DNA of 11,231 nt from Candidatus Omnitrophota bacterium (GTDB lineage: Bacteria > Ratteibacteria > UBA8468 > B48-G9 > DSTR01). Numbering within the stretch: position 1 is the stretch's first letter; every line of letters starts with the position of its first letter. The position numbers and the translations under genes are program-made. The notes below the pieces were generated by a model. It had not been told where the DNA came from. It ran no database searches and worked only from the letters and a program-made list of their open reading frames with translations. Positions 1-7,396 of the stretch are shown here, piece after piece. The DNA lies in the NCBI GenBank assembly GCA_023818865.1, contig JAMWDF010000068.1, positions 1 through 11,231 of the forward strand. The letters are read 5' to 3'.

Positions 1-2092
1 CTTTCCCCTGAATCTCAACTGGCTGGTTCAATCTAACCGCTTTGTCTGGAGGACTCAGAGTGACCTGGAACTTTGGCCGCTTATATTCTTCCACGCTGAC
101 GGTAGCACTGCCTGGTGGTCCAGATTCTACTTGGATACTCACCCGACCGGTCAGCCGGTCAGTCGGAGCAACGAAAGAACCGCTAAAAGAACCATATTCG
201 TTAGTCTTTTTATCTTGACGGCTGATTTCCTTGCCATTTACATCTCGGAATACTACTCTGAGACTCTGAAGCGGTAAAACCTGATAGTTATTCTCATTCT
301 GGTCTACCTGAATACAGATGCCCTTGTAGCTAATAATCTGGCCTGGTCGGTAAAGAGACCGGTCGGTAAAGAAAATTGTCCGGGTGTAAGAAGGCGGCTG
401 CCAAGCAGTCTCATAAGAATAATTCGGCTGACTGGCTAATTTTTCATCTTCGTAGCTGGCCAAAAGAATATGCTGAAGACGTGGTGGACTCGGGAAACGA
501 AAAATTCCATTTTCATCAGTGGTGACAACGGACACTAACTTCCAGCCTCTATCATCTCGCTGCCAAAGTTTTACCTCAGCCCCAGAAACCGGCTTACCTT
601 CTTTGGCCAGAAGAACAAAACCTTCCATTCCCTTGCCTTTTTGTCCGCTCCGGATTACTAATGCTAAACGGCTCACCCAGATGCCCAGTACAGAAATCTG
701 GTTATCCCGCTCGCCAAAGGCTGGTTCCTGGCTGGCCAAAACAAAATAAAAACCAGGAGATAGGTCATCTGGTACCCCAATTTCCTCAGTCCGCTGTTGA
801 TAATCTGAGGTGGTTGGCAGATTGACTGACCATTCTCTAACCGGTTTTTTCTTAAGAATTTCTTTTCTTTCTTCACCGTTAAGATACTCTGGATTCCAGA
901 CCCGGCTGGTCAACCGTTGTTCATAGTCAAACGGAATTGCCCGGAAAAAAACTTTGGTGATATTCCGGTAAGAAACTTTAATTTTCGGCCAGGGTTCAGT
1001 CCAGACTCTCTCTGTTTCTATGCTGAGGGATTTAGCTTCAATCTGTTTCATCAGGTTGTAGCACCAGCGCCCGCCAATACTCTCAGGAAAACTGTGGTAG
1101 CCTTGACCGGCGATCTGGTGTGCTTTCACCAATTCATTTTCTTCCTGCAAAACCGCAGCCCAGTGGTATCTCGCCCGGCTGGATATTTCGTGGTCCGCCC
1201 ATTTTTCTACAAACCGTTTCAACGCTGCCTTGTACCTTTCTTTTTTCTCTTCACCAAAGGCTTGGTTATAACCAAAATTTAGCCGGTGTAAATCAACATC
1301 AATAAAGGCCGTCTTATCTTTATCCTCCAAGTGAAAAGAAAGGAGTTTCTGGTATAACCGTAAGGCTTTATAAACCGGGGAATCAGAATCAGTTGTCTGG
1401 ACTTGCCAACGGATAAACTCTTCGGCTTCAGAAAAGATTGGACTGGCCGCAGAAAGTTCAAAAGTATCCTCTGGTCTTGTCCCAGCCTGCTCCCCAGAAG
1501 AATAAAACTCAATAGCGTTATGGGCAATAAAATCGTAAAGGGTTGGCCGGTAACTGTCAGGGACAGTGCCAGCAACCAAAAAGTCTTTGTATTCAGTCAC
1601 TGGAGTCTCCACCAGCCGCTTTTCCTCCGATAGGGCTAAATCAAAGTGGCGACCAATTTCATCAAGGATCGTGGTTAAATCCCAGGTAGTGAAATCCTTA
1701 GCTGGTACTCCCGCGGTTTGGGTGCGCTGGAGAAATCGCCATCGGTTTTGCTGGAAGTAATGCCAATACCAGTTGGCCAAGATCGCCTCCATCAGCGGTT
1801 TAATTTCCTTCGGAGATTTCTCTATTTCTGCCTGAAGCCGAATAATTTTCTCTTCCGGTTTATTTCCCTGAATCGTGGCTTCCAGGGTAATTTTCCTACA
1901 GATGGCTTTCAAGGCTTCACCATAAGCCTTTTCCTTAATGGCTTGCTTGATGATTGGCTCTAATTCTTCAATGGCTGTTTTGGGCAAACCTTTTTTCACT
2001 GCCTCCTCTACTCTTTTACATTCACTCTCCCTAGAACCAGCCAGCGTTAATGAGGCTATTAAAATCAACCAGACAGGTAAGGACTTTCTCAT
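1..2092 (-). CDS. Alpha-2-macroglobulin family protein, N-terminal 697 residues (runs off left edge)
   Basis: Reading the minus strand from ATG 2092-2090 gives 697 codons without a stop to the window edge. GGAGG sits seven bases upstream of the ATG. Residues 1-19 form a Sec-type signal peptide (KSLPVWLILIASLTLAGS) with no clear lipobox, so the protein is probably exported. Residues about 25-370 are helical and charged. They carry the stretch NWYWHYFQQNRWRF (107-120), RTQT and TWDL, which I recognise from the N-terminal region of Bacteroidota-type bacterial alpha-2-macroglobulins. Beta-rich MG domains follow. One near 490-545 contains TTDENGIFRF. Around 571-584 is FFTDRSLYRPGQ, the family hallmark (TDRxxYRPGQ). 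The thioester CxEQ region and C-terminal complement-like domains would lie beyond the edge, so it is unknown whether the thioester is present. Family role: a protease-trapping envelope protein. It is the last visible gene of the minus-strand cluster. Confidence 0.9.
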   Translation of the reverse strand, partial: MRKSLPVWLILIASLTLAGSRESECKRVEEAVKKGLPKTAIEELEPIIKQAIKEKAYGEALKAICRKITLEATIQGNKPEEKIIRLQAEIEKSPKEIKPLMEAILANWYWHYFQQNRWRFLQRTQTAGVPAKDFTTWDLTTILDEIGRHFDLALSEEKRLVETPVTEYKDFLVAGTVPDSYRPTLYDFIAHNAIEFYSSGEQAGTRPEDTFELSAASPIFSEAEEFIRWQVQTTDSDSPVYKALRLYQKLLSFHLEDKDKTAFIDVDLHRLNFGYNQAFGEEKKERYKAALKRFVEKWADHEISSRARYHWAAVLQEENELVKAHQIAGQGYHSFPESIGGRWCYNLMKQIEAKSLSIETERVWTEPWPKIKVSYRNITKVFFRAIPFDYEQRLTSRVWNPEYLNGEERKEILKKKPVREWSVNLPTTSDYQQRTEEIGVPDDLSPGFYFVLASQEPAFGERDNQISVLGIWVSRLALVIRSGQKGKGMEGFVLLAKEGKPVSGAEVKLWQRDDRGWKLVSVVTTDENGIFRFPSPPRLQHILLASYEDEKLASQPNYSYETAWQPPSYTRTIFFTDRSLYRPGQIISYKGICIQVDQNENNYQVLPLQSLRVVFRDVNGKEISRQDKKTNEYGSFSGSFVAPTDRLTGRVSIQVESGPPGSATVSVEEYKRPKFQVTLSPPDKAVRLNQPVEIQGK

Positions 2093-2154
2093 TTTGCCTC
2101 CAGTGGATTACTTTCCCTTTAGACACATTTTTTCTTATTTCTGTTCCCTCTATT

Positions 2155-3240
2155 CTAAAAAAGGTGATGACGCGGTTGAGTAATCTTGGGATCGCTCACC
2201 ACATATAATCGGCTTAATCGCATGTTATCACAGTTGCTATTCTGATTAGGGTCGCTGGCCAGCGTAATCAGCACCGGTTGGCCAGCAAATTGGCCTAGAG
2301 GGACTTCCCAGCAATGAATTTTCTCATCATCCCTTGACAGGCTGGTTTCAAGAACCAGAGCCCCGTTGCTCCAGAGAAAAACTTTTTGGCCATCTCCGTA
2401 TTTTTGAGGAACATGCTGACCGTAAAACCGAAGGCTACTATCTCTGTCCGGAACTTCCACCACATAATCAAAGACCAATCTAACTCCATCAGGCGTAGCC
2501 GCCAAGTATCCCGCCAAACTTTTTTCTTCCCCAGGCACCTTAAAGGGGATTTGGAGTAATTTTCCCCGACTCATTTCCAGCACCAGTTCCGGTCCTCGGC
2601 AGGGGATGATATAACCCTGGTCATTATTACTCCCCAGTAATCCGTCAGCCGCTATCTTTGTTGTCTCACCAGTTAGAAAAACAATGGTTGACTCCGGGGG
2701 AACTTGAAGTAGCCAGAGATTATCTCGTTTCTTGGCCTGAACCTCTTTCCCGTTCACTAAAATTTTCGCTGCCTTAGCCGGCAAGAAATACTCAATTCTG
2801 GCTTCTTCCAGAGCATCAGCCAAGCCAGTCCGGCCAAGAGAGAGAACAATGAACCCATTCCCTTCCCGGTAACCGCGCCCGTAAACCCCTTCGGTTAATC
2901 CTTCTATTCGCAGAAGCGTTTCCTCTCTAGGCCCAGGTAAGAGACAGTATTCCCAGGCTGGATCAAGGCCAATGGGTCCTTCCTCATTCCTGGCCGGCCA
3001 ACCTCTAATGGTCAAACTGGTTTTCACCTTACTTAAACCCCTGGTTTTCCGATAGACTTCCTTGCCTGCCTTGTCAAATAAAATATGCCCGGACCGCTCC
3101 ACCAACCGGTAGAGATTTCCTTTCTTGTCCTGGTAGTAAGCCAGAACGTCTTTTTCCCACTGTCCTTTCAAATAGGCAGGTCTCAACTGTTTCTCCGCCA
3201 TCAGTTTTGCTCTATAGACGTGGGAGGCCCCCTCCCCCCC
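2155..3240 (-). CDS. Secreted glycoside-hydrolase-like protein, C-terminal segment (third frame segment)
   Basis: This is the C-terminal part of the protein whose N-terminal and central parts lie at 4650-4303 and 4306-3212. The frame is open back to an ATG at 3333, but that 5' part overlaps the central segment in a different frame and reads as non-protein-like sequence. Genuine coding probably begins at the G-rich tract (3240-3228). If read independently, the first in-segment ATG is at 3201. The sequence starts with a helical stretch (AKLMAEKQLRPAYLKGQW). It then runs through beta-rich modules suited to the accessory sandwich domains after a glycosidase barrel, including a probable C-terminal carbohydrate-binding-like domain (about 2155-2560, with SLRFYGQHVP and EVPLGQFAGQPVLITL). 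It stops at TAG 2157-2155. No catalytic residues are assigned here. Confidence 0.7.
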   Translation of the reverse strand, partial: GGEGASHVYRAKLMAEKQLRPAYLKGQWEKDVLAYYQDKKGNLYRLVERSGHILFDKAGKEVYRKTRGLSKVKTSLTIRGWPARNEEGPIGLDPAWEYCLLPGPREETLLRIEGLTEGVYGRGYREGNGFIVLSLGRTGLADALEEARIEYFLPAKAAKILVNGKEVQAKKRDNLWLLQVPPESTIVFLTGETTKIAADGLLGSNNDQGYIIPCRGPELVLEMSRGKLLQIPFKVPGEEKSLAGYLAATPDGVRLVFDYVVEVPDRDSSLRFYGQHVPQKYGDGQKVFLWSNGALVLETSLSRDDEKIHCWEVPLGQFAGQPVLITLASDPNQNSNCDNMRLSRLYVVSDPKITQPRHHLF

Positions 3241-4306
3241 TGGTTGCCTCCAACCAAAGAGAAGAGATAGGCATAATTCCTCCCAACGCATCAGCCAAAT
3301 CAACACTGTTACCGTGAATCCAGGTAAGCACATCTGGTCCCCAGATGAAGTTATTCACTGGCCGACCCCGGACTATTCTTTTTTTCAAAAATGGTTCGTG
3401 TCCCCAGGTGGTACCATGAAGTGCCCAGGTGACAAAAGGAGCTGTCCTTTCCACGTGGTACTCGCTGGAAAAAGCCACATTAGGGCCAACTGCCTGCCTT
3501 GTTTCTTTCAGCAAATAATAAGTTCCCTGAAGAGGCTGTAAACCATCAACAATTCCATCACCAAAATCTCCCCAAGTACCAGCACAGTCTTCATAAAGAC
3601 TATCCACCCCTGTTTTTTCTACAAACTCTTTCATCAACCGAGCATGAAGTTTTCTCCAGCTGGGACTCAATGGGTCGGTATAAACAATTGCTCCTGCTCT
3701 GTAATCATCCCAGGCAGGCTTTTTTTCTTCAAAAAGTCTGCCTCTCAATAATACTAATTCCCTTAGGTGGTATTCCTCAGTCACCCGGGCATCTTTGTTG
3801 ATACAAACAGCGGTTACATAGGCTGAGGTGCGAAAACCAAGCTGATGAGCCACAGCGACGCTTTTGATAAAATCTTCCCGGGGAGTAAAATCAGGCAGTT
3901 CTGTGTCAAAAGCTGGTTTCCTGGCTGCCCAGGCATGGAGTAACACCGTTCCTGGGTCAAAAACAGCCGCCAGTTTCTTCATGCTTTCCTCGGACATCGG
4001 TAGCTGGGGAACAATTACCCGAATTCTTCTGGCCCAATCTGGCCTGGTCTGGATATCTGCTGCAAAAGTCTTCTGAAACCAGTCATGGTACGGTTCCAGG
4101 GCTGCTACCCACGAACCCCGAAAACAGTTTAATCGCCAAGCAACGCTGGTGGCTTCCGTTTTCTCGGCAAAAGGCATAATATTTCTGGTTTGCCACACCA
4201 GGTGAAAAACCAAAGGAGTGTTTTGCCAGAAAAGATACTTGGGACGAAAGAAGCTATCTTGAGCCCAAATAGCCATTGAACCCCTCTCAGATTCCAGAGC
4301 AATCAC
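3212..4306 (-). CDS. Secreted glycoside-hydrolase-like protein, central catalytic-barrel segment (DUF6259-like, second frame segment)
   Basis: The frame is open from a GTG at 4306, which overlaps the end of the upstream fragment (GTGA), to TAG 3214-3212. It begins with an end-of-sandwich motif (VIALESERGSMAIWAQD), then a barrel-like region. IRVIVPQLPM and the helix-strand unit SVAVAHQLGFRTSAYVTAV look like early (beta/alpha) repeats. GVDSLYEDCAGTWGD (about residues 231-245) and AFSSEYHVE (about 277-285) carry acidic residues placed like those of retaining glycosidases. I recall this layout from DUF6259 and related GH36/GH31-clan-like proteins, but no substrate can be named. The last eight or so residues (RGGGGLPRL) are out of frame with the real protein. 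With one G fewer in the 7-G run, the frame would continue smoothly into the C-terminal segment. The start at 4306 is probably not a natural initiation site. Confidence 0.7.
   Translation of the reverse strand: MIALESERGSMAIWAQDSFFRPKYLFWQNTPLVFHLVWQTRNIMPFAEKTEATSVAWRLNCFRGSWVAALEPYHDWFQKTFAADIQTRPDWARRIRVIVPQLPMSEESMKKLAAVFDPGTVLLHAWAARKPAFDTELPDFTPREDFIKSVAVAHQLGFRTSAYVTAVCINKDARVTEEYHLRELVLLRGRLFEEKKPAWDDYRAGAIVYTDPLSPSWRKLHARLMKEFVEKTGVDSLYEDCAGTWGDFGDGIVDGLQPLQGTYYLLKETRQAVGPNVAFSSEYHVERTAPFVTWALHGTTWGHEPFLKKRIVRGRPVNNFIWGPDVLTWIHGNSVDLADALGGIMPISSLWLEATRGGGGLPRL
3228..3240 (-). repeat. G-rich mononucleotide tract (G7-A-G5) at a frame break
   Basis: On the minus strand this is seven G, one A, then five G. 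The central glycosidase frame enters it and meets a stop at 3214-3212. The C-terminal frame is open on the other side. Removing one G joins the two as LEATRGEGASHVYRAKLM. Possible explanations are a homopolymer sequencing error, a fixed +1 mutation, or slippage-driven phase variation. The sequence alone cannot choose between them. Confidence 0.75.
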
Positions 4307-4650
4307 CGGTGCTGACTGGGAAAGATTGCGGTGGGGTCAGTGTCACCCTGAGCCAGGTCACTGCTGCCCCAGGAAGAATGTAACCTCTTGGCTTCTTCAA
4401 TAGCCCCGGTTTGAACACCCAGCCCAAAAGGCAGTGAAGGAGGAATACCCTGCTGGGGACTGGCGAAAATCTCTCCTGTTAACCTATTCTCTACCCCAGT
4501 AATAAGGCCTGATTCTAAAGTCACCACCCAGCGAGAACTTAGAAGATGTACCCTTTTACCTTCAACCTGGATTTTCAAGCCGCCTCCTGAAGCTAACGAA
4601 AAGACCACAAAGTTACCCAATATGACCCACTGCTTGATTCTTCTGTCCAT
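4303..4650 (-). CDS. Secreted glycoside-hydrolase-like protein, N-terminal segment with signal peptide (first frame segment)
   Basis: ATG 4650-4648 is preceded by GGAGGAGT, a strong ribosome-binding site. The gene begins 15 bases after the RNase D stop, so it is very likely cotranscribed and translationally coupled. Residues 1-24 (MDRRIKQWVILGNFVVFSLA) look like a signal peptide with a basic n-region. The following beta-rich sequence (VTLESGLITGVENRLTGEIF) is the familiar opening of the N-terminal sandwich domain of secreted glycosidase-like proteins. The 115-codon frame ends in TGA at 4305-4303, while the next frame continues with sensible sequence (NLSQSAPVIALESERG). The open window for a single frame change is about 4306-4330. 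A larger in-gene loss is also possible, because the sandwich domain is short for such proteins. Alone, this fragment would be a small exported protein of unknown use. Confidence 0.7.
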   Translation of the reverse strand: MDRRIKQWVILGNFVVFSLASGGGLKIQVEGKRVHLLSSRWVVTLESGLITGVENRLTGEIFASPQQGIPPSLPFGLGVQTGAIEEAKRLHSSWGSSDLAQGDTDPTAIFPSQHR

Positions 4651-4665
4651 ACTCCTCCATTGTTT

Positions 4666-5832
4666 TTATTCTTGTTTTTCTTCGCTCCGGCTAAAAAGGG
4701 CACAGATTTCTGCGCCGAAGGTTTTCTTCTGCCAGTTCCTCAGACCCTGGACCTTTTCCAAATCAGGTAGTTTCAAAGGCGCCCTGGCCGCCAGTTCTCT
4801 GATTTGCTTTCTGGTAAGAATTAAAGACGGGTCCAGACCCAAAGCTAATCCTCTTTGTTCTCGCCAGGTTCTCAGTATCCCTTCTCTCTCCTGGTATTTC
4901 TCCTCCCCTTTCCAGGGAAAAGATTTTAAAGATTTCGGATAAATCGGCCATTCTTTCTCTGGAACAGCCAAACCTGTTCTAATAGCCTCAAGGAGCCCCT
5001 GGCGAAAAACCGCTGGTTTTCTTGAAAGTATTTCTATCCTGAGAAGTTCTCCCTCAGTGACTGGCAGATGGTGAACAAGCTGCTTGATTGTCTGGTTATC
5101 CAGGATCTTGAAAGGCGGACAATCTCTCTCCCGAGCAAGCGTCTCCCGCCACTGTAAAATAGCCTCCAGAACAACCAGCTTCCTTCGGGAAAAAAGGCCA
5201 GAGCCAGGAAACTGGAGAAAAAGAAATTGGTTCTCTTTCTCCTTGCTAGGCTTTTCAGCAAGCCACTGGCACTCTTCTTCAACCCAGTCCAGACGCTTAA
5301 GTTGCCTGAGTTGCTCCTTCAGCCGTTTGGCTAACCGGGTCAGCCAATAAACATCCGATGCCGCATAGGCACGCATTTCTGGCGGTAAAGGCCTCCTTTT
5401 CCAGTCATACTTCTGAAACTTTTTTTCCACCGTGACTCCGAAGTAATTTTTCAGGAGATAACTCAGCCGGGAAGGCAAACTTAGGTACCTGGCCGCTAGT
5501 TCGGTGTCAAATACATTCTGACAGGAAATCCCCGCATATTTTTTCAGAATTCTCCGGTCAAAATCAGCTCCGTGAAAAATCTTCTCTACAGCCTGATTGG
5601 CAAAAATCGGAGCCAGTGGCGAAAGATTCCTTATCGCCAGAGGGTCCACCAACCAAACCTTTTCCCAGGCACTTACCTGCAAGAGACAGAAACTTTCCGA
5701 GTAATGAAAAAGAGTGTCAACTTCCACATCACAGGCAATCACCGAACAACTCTGGAGGTCAGGCACTATCTCCAGAAGTTGCTTCTCTGTCTCAACCAAT
5801 TGATAAGAGGGATAAAGGTTTTCCGGAACCAT
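4666..5832 (-). CDS. rnd: Ribonuclease D (DEDDy 3'-5' exonuclease with two HRDC domains)
   Basis: A 388-residue cytoplasmic exoribonuclease, close to the roughly 375 residues of E. coli RNase D. This family trims 3' ends of tRNA precursors and other small RNAs. The DEDDy catalytic set is visible: motif I ACDVEVD (D35, E37), motif II HGADFDRRIL (D92) and motif III YAASDV (Y156, D160). A first HRDC domain spans about 213-285 (RRKLVVLEAILQWRETLARE) and a second about 318-383 (GLDPSLILTRKQIRELAARA). The frame is open upstream to a TTG at 5910, with further ATGs at 5865 and 5850. I chose ATG 5832 because it puts motif I at the usual distance from the N terminus and lies just downstream of a plausible promoter. 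No good Shine-Dalgarno marks any candidate start. The gene appears intact and heads the minus-strand cluster. Confidence 0.9.
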   Translation of the reverse strand: MVPENLYPSYQLVETEKQLLEIVPDLQSCSVIACDVEVDTLFHYSESFCLLQVSAWEKVWLVDPLAIRNLSPLAPIFANQAVEKIFHGADFDRRILKKYAGISCQNVFDTELAARYLSLPSRLSYLLKNYFGVTVEKKFQKYDWKRRPLPPEMRAYAASDVYWLTRLAKRLKEQLRQLKRLDWVEEECQWLAEKPSKEKENQFLFLQFPGSGLFSRRKLVVLEAILQWRETLARERDCPPFKILDNQTIKQLVHHLPVTEGELLRIEILSRKPAVFRQGLLEAIRTGLAVPEKEWPIYPKSLKSFPWKGEEKYQEREGILRTWREQRGLALGLDPSLILTRKQIRELAARAPLKLPDLEKVQGLRNWQKKTFGAEICALFSRSEEKQE

Positions 5833-5848
5833 TTTTTTCTGTGTTAAC

Positions 5849-5877
5849 ATATTACCAGTGAACATTTGCTCAGGCAA
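5849..5877 (-). promoter_or_regulatory. Possible sigma-70 promoter for the minus-strand cluster
   Basis: On the minus strand TTGCCT (5877-5872) and TAATAT (5854-5849) are separated by exactly 17 bases. Each matches the sigma-70 consensus at four of six positions. Transcription would start near 5842, giving a very short leader before ATG 5832. If real, this excludes the ATGs at 5865 and 5850 as the main RNase D starts for this transcript. Confidence 0.3.
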
Positions 5878-5898
5878 CAGCAGCCAACAGAGAGAAAA

Positions 5899-7371
5899 AT
5901 GGCTAACCAATGCAATCTGCTTTTTCTCTATACCGACGAACAGGCCTTTGACACCATGGCAACTTATGGCAATCAGCTTATTGAGATGCCCGCTTTAAAC
6001 GCTCTTGCCAGCGAAAGCACTGTCTTTGACCAAGCCTATGTCTCCCAACCAGTTTGTACACCTTCTCGCTCCACCATTCTCACTGGTCTTTACCCTCACC
6101 AGAATGGCTGTCTGAAAAATAATATCCCCCTGCCGGCGAATGTTCGCTGCTTACCGGAAATGATTACTGGAAATTATGTTACCGGCCATTTCGGTAAGTG
6201 GCACTTGGGAGATGAAGTTTTCCCCCAGCATGGCTTTATTCACTGGCGTTCCATTGAAGACCTCTACTGGAAATACTACCAGCCTGGCCGAGACCCAAAG
6301 ACTCGTTCCAGTTACCATCACTTTCTGATCAGCCATGGAATTAAGCCATCTCGGGGAGAAATTTTCAGCCGAACTGAAGTAACCTGCTTGCCGGAAGAGC
6401 TGAGCAAACCGGCTTACCTGGCAGAAGAATCCTGCGGCTTCATTAAAGAATATCGCTCTCAACCCTTCCTCCTTTATGTTAATTTTCTGGAACCCCATAT
6501 GCCCTTTTCTGGCCCAAGAAACCATCAGTATAATCCCGAGAAGATTCCTTTACCTGAAAATTTCTCCTTCCCACCTGGTCAAACTCAACCCTTAAAAACC
6601 CGCCTCTTCCATGCCTGGTATAAAGAAAAATGGAACCTGAAAACTCCGGCTAACTGGAAAGAACTTCGGGCGCGCTACTGGGGACTTTGCAGTCTGATTG
6701 ATACCCAGGTCGGCCGGATTCTCCAAACCTTGAAAGAGTGCGGGCTCTGGGATAAGACCATCATCGTTTTCACTTCCGACCATGGCGATATGATGGGGGC
6801 TCATCAGCTAGTTGCCAAGAGCGTCTTGTTTGAAGAAGCCATTCGCGTTCCCCTGTTAATCAAAATCCCTGGTCAGAAATATGGGCGAAGAATTTCCGGA
6901 CCAGTAAGCCAAATTGACCTTGTTCCCACTTTGCTTGACCTGTTGGCTCAACCTATTCCCCACTACCTCCCAGGAAAGAGTCTTCGGTCTGTTCTGGAAA
7001 ATAGCCGTCAAAATCAGATAAATAGCGATATTTTTGTTGAATGGAACGGGAATAACTGCGTGTTTGTGCCGGAAATTCCAGGCAAGGCCGGTTTATCTGA
7101 GCCGTTACCCGATCTTCTGCGTCAATTCGGAACAAAAGAAGAATTAGAAAAAGCCATTGCTGATCCGGTAAGAACCATAGTTACTTCTGAAGGCTGGAAG
7201 TTTAACTGGAGCCAGAATGGAGAACACGAACTTTATAATCTCCGGGATGACCCCGGAGAGACCACCAACCGGTATAACCACCCTGGTTACCAGTCAGTCG
7301 TCAAGAAACTTGAAGCCAGAATTCTCCAGTGGCAGAGGGAAACCGAGGACAACAACCTTAACCTTGCATAG
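5899..7371 (+). CDS. Formylglycine-dependent sulfatase (arylsulfatase/choline-sulfatase-like, S1 type)
   Basis: A 490-residue alkaline-phosphatase-fold sulfatase that hydrolyses sulfate esters. The signature CTPSRSTILTG (C53-R57) contains CxPSR, so Cys53 is the residue converted to formylglycine by FGE-type enzymes. Other active-site elements are YTDEQ near the N terminus (D13, metal), GKWHLG (K100, H102), EPHMPF (H200), SDHGD (D294, H295) and VAKS (K307). All key residues are present and the frame is intact. The frame also opens from a TTG at 5866, but ATG 5899 is preferred: the sulfatase core starts immediately after it. The Shine-Dalgarno is weak (AGAGAG). No signal peptide is visible, unlike many polysaccharide sulfatases, so it may act in the cytoplasm on imported small sulfate esters. 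The substrate is not predictable. It lies 25 bases upstream of the permease gene, probably in one transcript. No FGE gene is in the window. Confidence 0.93.
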   Translation: MANQCNLLFLYTDEQAFDTMATYGNQLIEMPALNALASESTVFDQAYVSQPVCTPSRSTILTGLYPHQNGCLKNNIPLPANVRCLPEMITGNYVTGHFGKWHLGDEVFPQHGFIHWRSIEDLYWKYYQPGRDPKTRSSYHHFLISHGIKPSRGEIFSRTEVTCLPEELSKPAYLAEESCGFIKEYRSQPFLLYVNFLEPHMPFSGPRNHQYNPEKIPLPENFSFPPGQTQPLKTRLFHAWYKEKWNLKTPANWKELRARYWGLCSLIDTQVGRILQTLKECGLWDKTIIVFTSDHGDMMGAHQLVAKSVLFEEAIRVPLLIKIPGQKYGRRISGPVSQIDLVPTLLDLLAQPIPHYLPGKSLRSVLENSRQNQINSDIFVEWNGNNCVFVPEIPGKAGLSEPLPDLLRQFGTKEELEKAIADPVRTIVTSEGWKFNWSQNGEHELYNLRDDPGETTNRYNHPGYQSVVKKLEARILQWQRETEDNNLNLA

Positions 7372-7396
7372 CCTTTGAGAAAAGCAGGAGGCCCTC

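Noticed and set aside
917..1282. Plus-strand 121-codon ORF inside the alpha-2-macroglobulin region
   Set aside because: It is antisense to a 697-codon continuous frame with clear family motifs, has low-complexity Phe-rich content and no ribosome-binding site.
3212..3333. Programmed ribosomal frameshift producing the full glycosidase
   Set aside because: A G-run is present, but I see no evident stimulatory hairpin or spaced internal Shine-Dalgarno, and a second unrelated frame break upstream would also need recoding. An indel is simpler.
4622..4942. Plus-strand 106-codon ORF opposite the RNase D C terminus
   Set aside because: It is a shadow of the second HRDC domain, with no recognisable protein features.
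5866..5898. TTG 5866 as the sulfatase start
   Set aside because: The 11 extra residues are Gln/Arg-rich and outside the family core; ATG 5899 starts right before the conserved strand.
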